13,311 nt of DNA from Syntrophomonas sp. UBA5288 (GTDB taxonomy: Bacteria > Bacillota > Syntrophomonadia > Syntrophomonadales > Syntrophomonadaceae). Below the pieces are notes generated by a model. That model ran no database searches and had not been told where the DNA came from. It saw nothing but the letters and a program-made list of their open reading frames with translations. This document shows, one piece after another, positions 6,131 to 13,311 of the stretch (the first letter of the stretch is position 1; the number at the start of each line of letters is the position of its first letter). Location of the stretch: NCBI GenBank assembly GCA_002408445.1, contig DHSK01000084.1:10321-23631 (forward strand). Reading direction: 5' to 3'. Both the position numbers and the translations under genes were made by a program.

Positions 6131-8170
6131 ATGCAGCAGGAACAATTGCTTAGCTCGATTATTAAAAACAGTGAAAAGAGCATAGATAATCAAAACTTAC
6201 CTTATCAGGACCGAAATCTGATTGAACAAGTTAAACAGCTTAAGCTTGATGTTATCCATAAAAAAATCGATCCTTCCCAAATAAAAATGGTCAGCCTGGA
6301 AATAGTTGAGTCCTGGATAAGATCTTACAATTACGGAATCGATGTTTTTCAGTCTAATAATTGTCCGAATGTTGAAAAACATGCTTTTAAAGAAATATTA
6401 CGCAAAAATGATTTTCTGATAAAGGCGACAATTTCCAGCCTTAGTCAATTTGAATCTTTATTAAATGCTAATTATGTTGTTCATCTTTCCGACCCTCAAG
6501 GAGTACAATTATTAGTCAATATAGGCAAAAATGATACCGTGTCATTAGAAGTATTCAACTTAATTCCCGGCGCAATCTGGAATGAAAAAACTATGGGAAC
6601 TACATCTTTTTCCCTGTGTCACTTACTGCATCGGCCAGTTCAAGTTTGCGGCCCGGAGAATTACCTGGCCAGTACTGATTTGATGACCGGAAGTTCGGCT
6701 CCCATTTTTGATCTTGATAACAAACTGGCTGGTATACTTACCATCGGTACAATGTATTTTAATTGTGTAACTTCGCAAACGCTCAGTCTGGTGGTTTCAA
6801 TTGCCGAACTTATACAAAAGGAATTTCAGTTGGCTATGTATAAGGAATTAATTAGGACTACTCATGAATCATCATTGGAAGCGGTTATAGTTATAAACAA
6901 GAAGGGAATCATAAACAGCGCAAATATGGCGGCAAAAGAGTTGTTTAAGGATCAGCACCAAGAATTAATTGGCATTCCTATTAATTTAATTATTGGAGAT
7001 CAGCCCATTATTAAATCTGTATTGGAAAAGGGAAAACTATTATTTGAATCTGAATTTACTATTAAAGGCATAAATAAGAAATTGTACAGTTGTACCTTGT
7101 ACCCAATAAGAGATTTTTCGGGGGGGATTTTTGAGTGTATTTTGAAGTTTAAATATTTTGATCGCTCAAATATTGTAAAACCACATATGCAAAATATAGA
7201 TACCGGATTTTCCTTTGATAAAATAATAGGGAACTCACCTGAGGTAATAAAATCCATCAATCTGGCCAGAAATTTTTCTACCCTTGATTCAAATATATTA
7301 TTGGAAGGTGAGAGCGGTACCGGTAAAGATGTATATGCCCAATCAATCCATATCGAGAGTAAACGAAGCGGGCCTTTCGTAGCAGTTAACTGTGCCGCAA
7401 TTCCCAAGAGCTTGATAGAGAGCGAAATGTTTGGTTATGAGAAAGGGGCATTTACAGGTGCTGAACGCACAGGCCATCCGGGGAAAATTGAACAAGCCAA
7501 CGGTGGAACCCTATTTCTGGATGAAATCGGTGATATGCCGCTTGAGTTACAACCGGTGTTGTTGCGGGTACTGGAAGAAAAAAAGGTTGTTCGAGTAGGT
7601 GGAAGCCGTTCTATACCTGTTAACTTTAAGTTGGTAGCGGCTACCAACAAAGATTTGCTTGATCTGGTGAATAATAATAAATTTCGCCAGGATCTCTATT
7701 ATCGTTTAGCTGTTTTTAAAATAAATATCCCGCCTCTGCGAGATAGAGGTCCGGATATTATTAATCTGACTAAGCATTTTATAAAAATTGCAGCAGCTAA
7801 CCAGGGTATACCTGAACCATCCCTAAATAATGCTGCAAAATTCATGTTATTGCAGTATAATTGGCCAGGTAATGTAAGGCAACTTCAACATTCAATTATA
7901 TATGCGGTCAATATGTCAAATGACAATATAATCAAACCCGAACATTTTCCGGATGAAATAAAAAAATCGGTGGGCATATGTGACTCTAAAGCCAACTATA
8001 CCGAACTAAAGTACGTAAATAATCAAAAAGTTTTAGAAAGAGAGCAAATAGAAAAAAGTACAATTACCAAAGCATTGCTTAAGTCAGGTTATAATATAAG
8101 CCGCACTGCGCAAACATTGGGAATCAGTAGATCTACTCTGTACCGGAAAATTAAGCAATATAATCTTTAA
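6131..8170 (+). CDS. Sigma-54-dependent transcriptional activator, AcoR-like (GAF-PAS-AAA+-Fis HTH)
   Basis: The 679-residue protein is a complete enhancer-binding protein. Residues about 58-70 carry VESWIRSYNYGID, the segment typical of AcoR-type regulators. A GAF-like sensor follows (about 75-235), then a PAS-like sensor (about 245-340). The AAA+ domain has Walker A GESGTGK at 393-399, the sigma-54 contact loop GAFTGA at 439-444, Walker B with Asp464-Glu465, and the arginine-finger segment FRQDLYYRL. The C-terminus (about 640-679) is a Fis-type helix-turn-helix with NISRTAQTLGISRSTLYRKI. There is no receiver domain, so it senses a ligand or redox state rather than a kinase signal. The ribosome binding site GGAGGTG (6115-6121) precedes ATG 6131. 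Codons are visibly more AT-rich than in the flanking operon. The likely target is the divergent oxidoreductase gene. Confidence 0.93.
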   Translation: MQQEQLLSSIIKNSEKSIDNQNLPYQDRNLIEQVKQLKLDVIHKKIDPSQIKMVSLEIVESWIRSYNYGIDVFQSNNCPNVEKHAFKEILRKNDFLIKATISSLSQFESLLNANYVVHLSDPQGVQLLVNIGKNDTVSLEVFNLIPGAIWNEKTMGTTSFSLCHLLHRPVQVCGPENYLASTDLMTGSSAPIFDLDNKLAGILTIGTMYFNCVTSQTLSLVVSIAELIQKEFQLAMYKELIRTTHESSLEAVIVINKKGIINSANMAAKELFKDQHQELIGIPINLIIGDQPIIKSVLEKGKLLFESEFTIKGINKKLYSCTLYPIRDFSGGIFECILKFKYFDRSNIVKPHMQNIDTGFSFDKIIGNSPEVIKSINLARNFSTLDSNILLEGESGTGKDVYAQSIHIESKRSGPFVAVNCAAIPKSLIESEMFGYEKGAFTGAERTGHPGKIEQANGGTLFLDEIGDMPLELQPVLLRVLEEKKVVRVGGSRSIPVNFKLVAATNKDLLDLVNNNKFRQDLYYRLAVFKINIPPLRDRGPDIINLTKHFIKIAAANQGIPEPSLNNAAKFMLLQYNWPGNVRQLQHSIIYAVNMSNDNIIKPEHFPDEIKKSVGICDSKANYTELKYVNNQKVLEREQIEKSTITKALLKSGYNISRTAQTLGISRSTLYRKIKQYNL

Positions 8171-8396
8171 GGTTTTAAATATAGGCCGAGGGTGTTGTGA
8201 ACAAGACAGGCAGGGGGAACGGCACAACTACCTTTAGGTTTGCTGCATGGAGCAAGGATCAAGTAAGAAATTTACCATTTTTACGTAATAAATATAGAGA
8301 GGTTTCAGTTTCCGGTCATATATGCTGGTGAAAATGAAAGAATTTTGGCAATAATAAGTTCTGGTAAAGTTTTGGATGTTAAAAGGTTATCATTTT
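8171..8396. other. Spacer between activator gene and OLE promoter
   Basis: No recognised gene or clear terminator is visible. A 44-codon frame runs from GTG 8197 to TGA 8331, preceded by GAGGGTG. Its product begins VNKTGRGNGTTTFRFAAWSK and I do not recognise it. It may be a small gene, a decayed fragment left from an insertion, or chance. Because no terminator is seen after the activator gene, read-through into the OLE RNA region is possible. Confidence 0.35.
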
Positions 8397-8407
8397 CATG
8401 GTATAAT
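8379..8407 (+). promoter_or_regulatory. Extended -10 promoter for OLE RNA
   Basis: TATAAT at 8402-8407 is preceded by TGG at 8399-8401, giving the extended -10 pattern TGnTATAAT. TTAAAA at 8379-8384 is a partial -35 match, 17 bases upstream. Transcription would start near 8413-8415, about ten bases before the closing helix of the structured RNA. This should also drive oapA and the dxs-tlyA-nadK genes, now separated from the folD operon. Confidence 0.7.
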
Positions 8408-8413
8408 ATCATA

Positions 8414-9015
8414 TTGAAACGCAACTGGCGAAAGGTTGCAGTATTCTAGTCAGCTCTATCAGTTTTGAAGACGGGCCTAAAAATCCGTTGAAGGGCACAG
8501 CGATGAAGCTTCTGGTAGCGGCTTGTGACGCCCAGTCAGGGGTCGCTGCTGGGAGTTAAGGGTATAGGGGCAATCCGCAACGGCATGCGGGCATGACCCC
8601 TGTATCCGTGGAGGCAGGCAGTCGGCTGAAAAGCCGGCAGCCTGAAAACCTGCATTCCGGTAATAAGCTGGGTGTAGTGTAGCCTGCCTTGAGTGGTGGC
8701 GGCGGATGGGCAACAGTGGGTAATAGTACTTCGGCCAAAGAACTATAACCTGCCCTGAAACCGGATACTGCAAAAGAGGCTAGAGATTGAAAAGAGTTGC
8801 CGGGGAAAACCCCTAGACTGCGTGCATTGCACAGTCTAATGAGGATTAAAGTGTGTACTTAGTGGTAATCCAGTCTCATATCCGGTGACGGTATGAAGCA
8901 GCCATAAAGGGAAACCGCCCTTCTGGCGACAGTTGGGAGTGCTGCTGGGAAAACCTGCTGGACCTATGTCACAGCGTTTACTCATTGGATAACCTTTTGC
9001 CAGACTCGTTTTTCG
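8414..9015 (+). ncRNA. ole: OLE RNA (Ornate, Large, Extremophilic)
   Basis: This ~600-base stretch has no credible coding frame, is rich in possible helices, and sits immediately before oapA between isoprenoid genes, the known setting and size of OLE RNA. A 14-bp long-range helix joins the ends: CTGGCGAAAGGTTG (8425-8438) with TAACCTTTTGCCAG (8990-9003), allowing G-U pairs. Other helices seen are 8537-8544/8595-8602, 8611-8619/8682-8690 (enclosing GGCT-GAAA-AGCC at 8624-8635), 8802-8805/8810-8813, 8814-8820/8832-8838, 8839-8847/8867-8879 with an internal loop, and 8907-8911/8918-8922. OLE RNA is known to join OapA at the membrane and, in B. halodurans, to affect ethanol, cold and metal-ion tolerance. 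Exact ends are estimated from the promoter and the closing helix. OapB and OapC genes are not in the window. Confidence 0.9.
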
Positions 9016-9018
9016 TTT

Positions 9019-9612
9019 TTGGAGGGAAGCAATATACATTTACCAGGAAACATCAAAAAGGGCAATCTGATTTCAGCAGCATTGGTTGCCTTTTTTACAT
9101 TTATAATAGCTCTTCTTATGAGTGTTGGATCAGAAGCACTTATGAAGACACTTAATAATATTGGGGTATCAATAATATTACTATTGCTCATAATGGGACT
9201 GGGAATATTTTTTGATATCATTGGGACGGCCGCCACTGCAACGGAGAAAAGCGCGTATAATGCTAAGGCGGCTAAAAAAGTATATGGGGCTAAGCAGGCG
9301 GTAAGAATTGCCCGCAATGCTGATGCTGTGGCAAATTACTGCAACGATGTGATTGGAGATATATCAGGAACCTTAAGTGGTGCGATAGGTGCCGCCATTG
9401 TTATTTATTTAAGCCAGCGTTTTAGTATCTTGAATACGGTTTTGACCGGAGCTGTTATGACGAGCCTGATCGCATCGGTAATGGTGGGAGGCAAAGCCAT
9501 AGGAAAGAACATAGCTATTAATAACGCCAACGATATTATTTTTCGAGTCGCGGTAGTGATAGCCTGGTGGGAGGATTTGACCGGACTGGAATTGTTTAAA
9601 AACAGAAGGTGA
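9019..9612 (+). CDS. oapA: OLE-associated membrane protein OapA
   Basis: OapA binds OLE RNA and holds the complex at the membrane. The 197-residue frame has four predicted membrane segments at about residues 17-35, 48-70, 116-133 and 140-158. A basic loop (about 80-100, with repeated Lys and Arg) suits RNA contact. DxxxD at Asp110-Asp114 fits the conserved acidic motif I recall for this family. It follows the OLE RNA directly and ends 4 bases before dxs. The start is uncertain. TTG 9019 overlaps the only good ribosome binding site, GGAGGG (9021-9026), and so cannot be served by it. The in-frame codon at ideal spacing is ATA 9034, which would give 192 residues. No ATG, GTG or other TTG is in frame before the first membrane segment. 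Confidence 0.9.
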   Translation: MEGSNIHLPGNIKKGNLISAALVAFFTFIIALLMSVGSEALMKTLNNIGVSIILLLLIMGLGIFFDIIGTAATATEKSAYNAKAAKKVYGAKQAVRIARNADAVANYCNDVIGDISGTLSGAIGAAIVIYLSQRFSILNTVLTGAVMTSLIASVMVGGKAIGKNIAINNANDIIFRVAVVIAWWEDLTGLELFKNRR

Positions 9613-9616
9613 AGTA

Positions 9617-11533
9617 ATGGCAGAAAATATACTTAATTCAATAAATAGCCCGGATGATTTAAAAGGGCTGTCTCTGGCAGAAATGAATCAATTAGCCGAT
9701 GAAATACGGCGATTTTTGATTAATTGCGTGGCCCATAGCGGGGGCCATCTGGCGGCCAATCTGGGCGTGGTGGAACTTACGCTGGCGCTGCATTTTGTTT
9801 TTAATGCACCGGCCGACAAAATTGTCTGGGATGTGGGACATCAAAGTTATATACATAAAATCCTGACCGGAAGACGGGAAGGCATGACGTCACTGCGTCA
9901 GTATGGAGGAATCAGCGGTTTCCCCCGCATCGATGAATCAGTTTATGATGCTTTCAACACCGGGCACAGCAGTACATCTATATCAGCCGCCCTGGGTATG
10001 GCTTTAGCCCGTGACCTGCAGCATGAAAGCAATTCCGTGGTAGCAGTGATAGGTGACGGTGCCCTGACCGGGGGGATGGCGTTTGAAGCCCTGAATCATG
10101 CCGGCAACGTGGGGACCGATTTAATCGTAGTTTTAAATGACAATGAAATGTCGATATCCAAAAATGTCGGTGCCATGTCCAGTTATTTGAACCGGCTGCG
10201 TACCGACCCGGATTACTCGCGTAAAAAGGAACACATCGAAACCACCCTCAACCGGATTCCCGGCATAGGACCGAAAGTGGCACGTTTTGCCGGACGCTTT
10301 AAGGATACTATTAAATTCCTGATGGTGCCGGGGATGCTTTTTGAAGAATTGGGCTTCAGATACATAGGACCGGTCAATGGACATGATCTGGAAGAACTTA
10401 CCCTGGTACTGGCCAATGCCAGAAAAATGAGGGGACCGGTATTAATTCACACCCTGACCGAAAAGGGGCGCGGGTATGAACCGGCCCGGAAGAACCCTGA
10501 TGTATTCCATGGAGTGGGGCCATTTGATATAAAGACCGGGTCCGTTTTTAAGAAACCGGTCAAAACCTATACCGAAATATTCAGTGATTGGATAACTGAA
10601 GCAGCGCGTCAGGATGATAGAATAGTAGCTATTACCGCTGCCATGGCCAGCGGTACCGGACTATCTGAATTTGCCCGGCTGTATCCGGAGCGATTTTTTG
10701 ATGTGGGCATCTGTGAACAGCATGCGGTAACTATGGCTGCGGGAATGGCCCGCCAGGGATTGAGACCCGTAGTCTGTGTATATTCCACCTTCCTGCAACG
10801 GGCCTATGATCAGGTTATACACGATGTCGCCCTGCCTCAGCTGCCGGTTATTTTTGCCGTAGACCGGGCGGGGCTGGTGGGCGAGGATGGCGCTACCCAC
10901 CAGGGAGCTTTTGACATGTCATTTTTACGGATCGTACCCAACCTTGTCATAATGGCGCCTTCCAATGAGAAAGAACTGGGAGATATGTTCCATACGGCCT
11001 TGAATCTCCCGGGGCCTGCAGTTGTGCGCTATCCCCGTGGTGGCGGTGAAGGCATCAAAGTCGAAAAGAGCCATCAGCTATTGGAGTCCGGCAAAGCCAC
11101 CGTGCTTCAGGAAGGCAATGATCTGGCTATTTTGGCTATCGGACGCGGTGTCGGCATAGCGCGTGATGCGGCTGAAATGCTGCAGGAAAAAGGCATCAGA
11201 GCCAAAATTATAAATGCCCGTTTCCTTAAACCACTGGACGAAAAGATAATATGTCAGGCAGGTGCCGCCCAGGGCCGTTTAGTTACGATTGAGGATAACA
11301 GCTTGTGCGGAGGGTACGGCAGTGCCGTATTGGAAGTACTGGCCGCCGCTAATATAAAGGCCGAGGTATTGCGGATCGGCATCCCGGATGAATTTATCGA
11401 ACATGGCCGGGTGGATATTTTGTTTGATTATATCGATATGAATCCTGAATCCATTGTGGCCAGGATCATCAACCGCTGGCCGGACATAATCAATAATAAA
11501 ACATTGGAGCTGCGTAAAATTGGCGAAAAGTAG
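9617..11533 (+). CDS. dxs: 1-deoxy-D-xylulose-5-phosphate synthase
   Basis: Dxs makes 1-deoxyxylulose 5-phosphate from pyruvate and glyceraldehyde 3-phosphate with thiamine diphosphate, the entry step of the non-mevalonate isoprenoid pathway. The 638 residues are full length. His44 in HSGGHLAANLG matches the conserved active-site His, GDGALTGG at 146-153 with LNDNEMSIS binds thiamine diphosphate and metal, and Glu367 in CEQHAVTMAAG is the catalytic Glu of the pyrimidine-binding domain. A transketolase C-terminal domain follows. Start ATG 9617 has AGGTGA just upstream, across the oapA stop, so the two genes are probably coupled. The last 14 bases overlap tlyA. It supplies the precursors used by IspA encoded upstream. 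Confidence 0.97.
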   Translation: MAENILNSINSPDDLKGLSLAEMNQLADEIRRFLINCVAHSGGHLAANLGVVELTLALHFVFNAPADKIVWDVGHQSYIHKILTGRREGMTSLRQYGGISGFPRIDESVYDAFNTGHSSTSISAALGMALARDLQHESNSVVAVIGDGALTGGMAFEALNHAGNVGTDLIVVLNDNEMSISKNVGAMSSYLNRLRTDPDYSRKKEHIETTLNRIPGIGPKVARFAGRFKDTIKFLMVPGMLFEELGFRYIGPVNGHDLEELTLVLANARKMRGPVLIHTLTEKGRGYEPARKNPDVFHGVGPFDIKTGSVFKKPVKTYTEIFSDWITEAARQDDRIVAITAAMASGTGLSEFARLYPERFFDVGICEQHAVTMAAGMARQGLRPVVCVYSTFLQRAYDQVIHDVALPQLPVIFAVDRAGLVGEDGATHQGAFDMSFLRIVPNLVIMAPSNEKELGDMFHTALNLPGPAVVRYPRGGGEGIKVEKSHQLLESGKATVLQEGNDLAILAIGRGVGIARDAAEMLQEKGIRAKIINARFLKPLDEKIICQAGAAQGRLVTIEDNSLCGGYGSAVLEVLAAANIKAEVLRIGIPDEFIEHGRVDILFDYIDMNPESIVARIINRWPDIINNKTLELRKIGEK

Positions 11534-12323
11534 ACTGGATGCACTAATTTGCGCCCGAGGACTTGTTCCCAGCCGGGAAAAAGCCCGGGCGCTGATTTTA
11601 GCCGGACAGGTCAAGGTTAATGGCCGGGTGGTGGACAAAGCAGGCCACCAGATTGATGAAACGGCGGATATTAATATCCTGGAAACTTTGAAATATGTGA
11701 GCCGGGGCGGTTTTAAAATGGAAGGCGCCATCCGTGCCTTCGATATTGATTTTAAGAATAAGACGGTTCTGGATGTAGGGGCTTCCACCGGTGGCTACAC
11801 CGATTGCGCCCTGCAAAACGGAGCTTTACATGTGTATGCACTTGATGTGGGCTATGGCCAGCTGGACTGGACCCTGCGTAATAACCCGCAGGTTACGGTG
11901 ATCGAGCGTACCAATGTCAGATATTTTACTCCGGACCAGCTGGAGGGGCCGGTTGATATTATAACCATGGATGTATCTTTCATATCTACCTGCAAGGTAT
12001 TTCCGGTCCTGGGGCCATTGCTTAGGGACGATGGAAAAGTCGTTTCCCTCATTAAACCGCAGTTCGAAGCGGGCAAGGAAAAAGTGGGCAAACACGGGGT
12101 GGTCAAAGACGCCGGGGTACACCGGGAGGTGTTGCAAAAATGCATTCAGTGTGCCGCCCAATATGGACTGGGATGTACTGATGTAACCTATTCACCCATA
12201 ACCGGGCCTCAGGGCAATATCGAGTTTTTTATCTACCTCACTAAGGGGCAGACGGCGGATCCGGCAGCAGATGATAAAATCGAAAAGGTGGTGGCCGAGG
12301 CCCATCAAGTACTGGAGGTTTAA
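11520..12323 (+). CDS. tlyA: TlyA family rRNA (cytidine-2'-O)-methyltransferase
   Basis: TlyA methylates ribose 2'-O positions of 16S and/or 23S rRNA cytidines; in some bacteria its loss gives capreomycin resistance. The 267-residue product has an N-terminal S4 RNA-binding domain (about 1-60) and an FtsJ-like methyltransferase domain with the SAM motif DVGASTGGYTD at 85-95. The catalytic tetrad is present as Lys66, Asp151, Lys179 and Glu235. Some relatives are annotated as haemolysins, but the intact tetrad favours the methyltransferase role. The start is TTG 11520, with GGAG at 11506-11509, and overlaps the end of dxs by 14 bases. The stop is 3 bases before nadK. Confidence 0.95.
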   Translation: MAKSRLDALICARGLVPSREKARALILAGQVKVNGRVVDKAGHQIDETADINILETLKYVSRGGFKMEGAIRAFDIDFKNKTVLDVGASTGGYTDCALQNGALHVYALDVGYGQLDWTLRNNPQVTVIERTNVRYFTPDQLEGPVDIITMDVSFISTCKVFPVLGPLLRDDGKVVSLIKPQFEAGKEKVGKHGVVKDAGVHREVLQKCIQCAAQYGLGCTDVTYSPITGPQGNIEFFIYLTKGQTADPAADDKIEKVVAEAHQVLEV

Positions 12324-12326
12324 TAA

Positions 12327-13130
12327 TTGAACATTCTTCTGGTAAACAACGAACAAAAAAAGGACACTGTCCATATGGTGCAGCATTTGGAAAAATGGTT
12401 TACCGCCAGAGGTGTAAAAGTAGATGTTCAAAGTTTGTCTCTCTTTCAGCCGGTTAAAAAGGATATAGACCTGGTAATGGTGCTGGGCGGAGACGGCACT
12501 ATTTTAAAAGTAGCACGGGAGTTGGCCGGCCGTAATATTCCGCTTCTGGGTGTCAATATGGGCACAGTAGGCTTTTTATGCAATTTTGAAGGTCATGATA
12601 TTGACCGCTATCTGGAGCCTATCTTAGCCGGACGTTATACTCTGGAAGAACGGATGATGCTGGAAGTCAGCCTTGCTGAAGACGATTGCCCGGTATATAA
12701 ATCTTGTTGTATGAATGAAATAGTAGCCAGGTCTCATACTACGAACATGATAAAACTTGAAGTATCCATTGACGATGAAGAGATAGAACCGTACCGGGGT
12801 GATGGAATTATAATAGCGACTCCTACCGGTTCTACGGCGTATTCGCTTTCCTGTGGAGGACCGGTAGTGGACCCGCGTCTGGATGCAATTATCATGACGC
12901 CGATCGCTTCTTATAAAGTAACTAAAAGACCTCTGGTTATACACCCGGCCCGCGTTATACGCATTAAACCGCTGGAATGTCAGAAAGCGGTAATTTCAAT
13001 TGATGGGCAGGTAAATATTGACCTTAGAGCGAATTATAGTATCAAAGTTAATACTGCCCCTACCAGACTTAAATTTGCTGCCCTAAACCGGAGACCATTT
13101 TTTACTCTGGTGGACCGGACCGGCAAATAA
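12327..13130 (+). CDS. nadK: NAD kinase
   Basis: NAD kinase phosphorylates NAD to NADP in the cytosol and sets the NADP pool. The 267-residue protein has the GGDGT motif at 54-58, the conserved Asn130-Glu131 pair, and the glycine-rich segment ATPTGSTAYSLSCGGP at 164-179 that binds the nucleotide. Length and motif order are normal. The start is TTG 12327, preceded by GGAGG at 12314-12318, and the gene follows tlyA by 3 bases. It is linked in function to neighbours that use NADP, such as folD, but the linkage is also a general feature of this gene cluster in Clostridia. Confidence 0.96.
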   Translation: MNILLVNNEQKKDTVHMVQHLEKWFTARGVKVDVQSLSLFQPVKKDIDLVMVLGGDGTILKVARELAGRNIPLLGVNMGTVGFLCNFEGHDIDRYLEPILAGRYTLEERMMLEVSLAEDDCPVYKSCCMNEIVARSHTTNMIKLEVSIDDEEIEPYRGDGIIIATPTGSTAYSLSCGGPVVDPRLDAIIMTPIASYKVTKRPLVIHPARVIRIKPLECQKAVISIDGQVNIDLRANYSIKVNTAPTRLKFAALNRRPFFTLVDRTGK

Positions 13131-13167
13131 TTTTTCGACAGGGGATTTTCCCTTGAAGGAGGACTTA

Positions 13168-13311
13168 ATGAAATCAAGAAGGCATTTTGCTATTCGTGAA
13201 ATTCTGGCCAAGGAGCATATAACTACTCAGGAAGAGTTATGCGAAGCCTTAAGGAATATAGGATATGATGTTACCCAGGCTACCGTATCGCGGGATATTA
13301 AAGAGCTTCAC
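13168..13311 (+). CDS. argR: Arginine repressor ArgR/AhrC, N-terminal part (cut by window end)
   Basis: The first 48 residues are visible and the frame stays open to the window end. They form the winged-helix DNA-binding domain of the arginine repressor family: MKSRRHFAIREIL, then ITTQEELCEALRNIGYDV, then the recognition part TQATVSRDIKEL. In the full protein an arginine-binding C-terminal domain forms hexamers that repress arginine synthesis genes and activate catabolic ones. The ribosome binding site AAGGAGG (13156-13162) precedes ATG 13168. It lies 37 bases after nadK, in the usual Firmicute order, so it is probably the next gene of the same transcript. Confidence 0.95.
   Translation, partial: MKSRRHFAIREILAKEHITTQEELCEALRNIGYDVTQATVSRDIKELH

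Noticed and set aside
3302..8400. Insertion sequence or phage element carrying the module
   Set aside because: No transposase or integrase gene, target-site duplication or matching pair of terminal repeats was found by eye.
8372..8407. TTGGAT at 8372-8377 as -35 for the OLE promoter
   Set aside because: The spacing to TATAAT is 24 bases, too long for a normal promoter. The extended -10 explains activity without it.
8400..9015. Group II intron or decayed intron RNA in the structured region
   Set aside because: No reverse transcriptase gene and no recognisable domain V were seen. Size, position before an OapA-like gene, and the end-to-end helix fit OLE RNA better.
9009..9020. T-rich CGTTTTTCGTTTTT as an intrinsic terminator of OLE RNA
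   Set aside because: No GC-rich hairpin directly precedes it, and the ribosome site of oapA follows at once, so read-through into oapA is more likely.
8477..9039. Minus-strand open frames of 60-98 codons
   Set aside because: They lie in the OLE RNA region, overlap each other, have no ribosome binding sites, and encode Pro-, Arg- and Cys-rich sequences with no recognisable family.
13131..13167. AGGG-GATTTT-CCCT near 13140-13153 as a terminator after nadK
   Set aside because: The stem is only 4-5 bp, has no T run after it, and overlaps the approach to the argR ribosome site.

Overview
The window looks like a chromosomal segment of a low-to-mid GC Gram-positive bacterium of the class Clostridia. 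The evidence is the gene order folD-xseA-xseB-ispA, then dxs-tlyA-nadK-argR, together with strong GGAGG ribosome binding sites, several TTG starts, and an OLE RNA with its partner gene oapA lodged between ispA and dxs. That arrangement is typical of anaerobic and extremophilic Firmicutes. I cannot name the genus from sequence alone.

Layout. Positions 130-3301 (+) hold a tight operon: a divergent folD, xseA, xseB and ispA, with overlaps or gaps of about ten bases. A long perfect hairpin (3324-3364) ends it. Positions 3398-8170 hold a module not expected in this operon. A membrane SPW-type protein and a large FAD-dependent phytoene-desaturase-like oxidoreductase are on the minus strand, facing a divergent sigma-54-dependent activator of the AcoR type on the plus strand. 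The divergent 487-base region contains an exact -24/-12 sigma-54 promoter pointing at the oxidoreductase. A 9-bp inverted repeat lies about 100-130 bases upstream of that promoter, where an activator site is expected.

Positions about 8414-9015 hold a ~600-nt structured noncoding RNA, identified as OLE (Ornate, Large, Extremophilic) RNA. It has an extended -10 promoter just upstream, and a 14-bp long-range helix joins its two ends. oapA, encoding the OLE-associated membrane protein, follows at once. Then come dxs, tlyA, nadK and the start of argR (cut by the window end), again closely packed.

How the genes work together. IspA and Dxs supply isoprenoid precursors and farnesyl diphosphate; XseA/XseB form exonuclease VII; FolD acts in one-carbon folate metabolism; TlyA methylates rRNA; NadK makes NADP; ArgR controls arginine genes. 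OLE RNA and OapA form a membrane ribonucleoprotein linked in published Bacillus halodurans work to ethanol, cold and divalent-metal stress. The inserted oxidoreductase/SPW pair is probably switched on by the neighbouring activator with sigma-54 RNA polymerase in response to an unknown signal. The most notable items are the OLE/OapA locus with its own promoter and a puzzling oapA start codon, the sigma-54 redox module that splits the usual operon, and the FolD with an eroded nucleotide-binding region.
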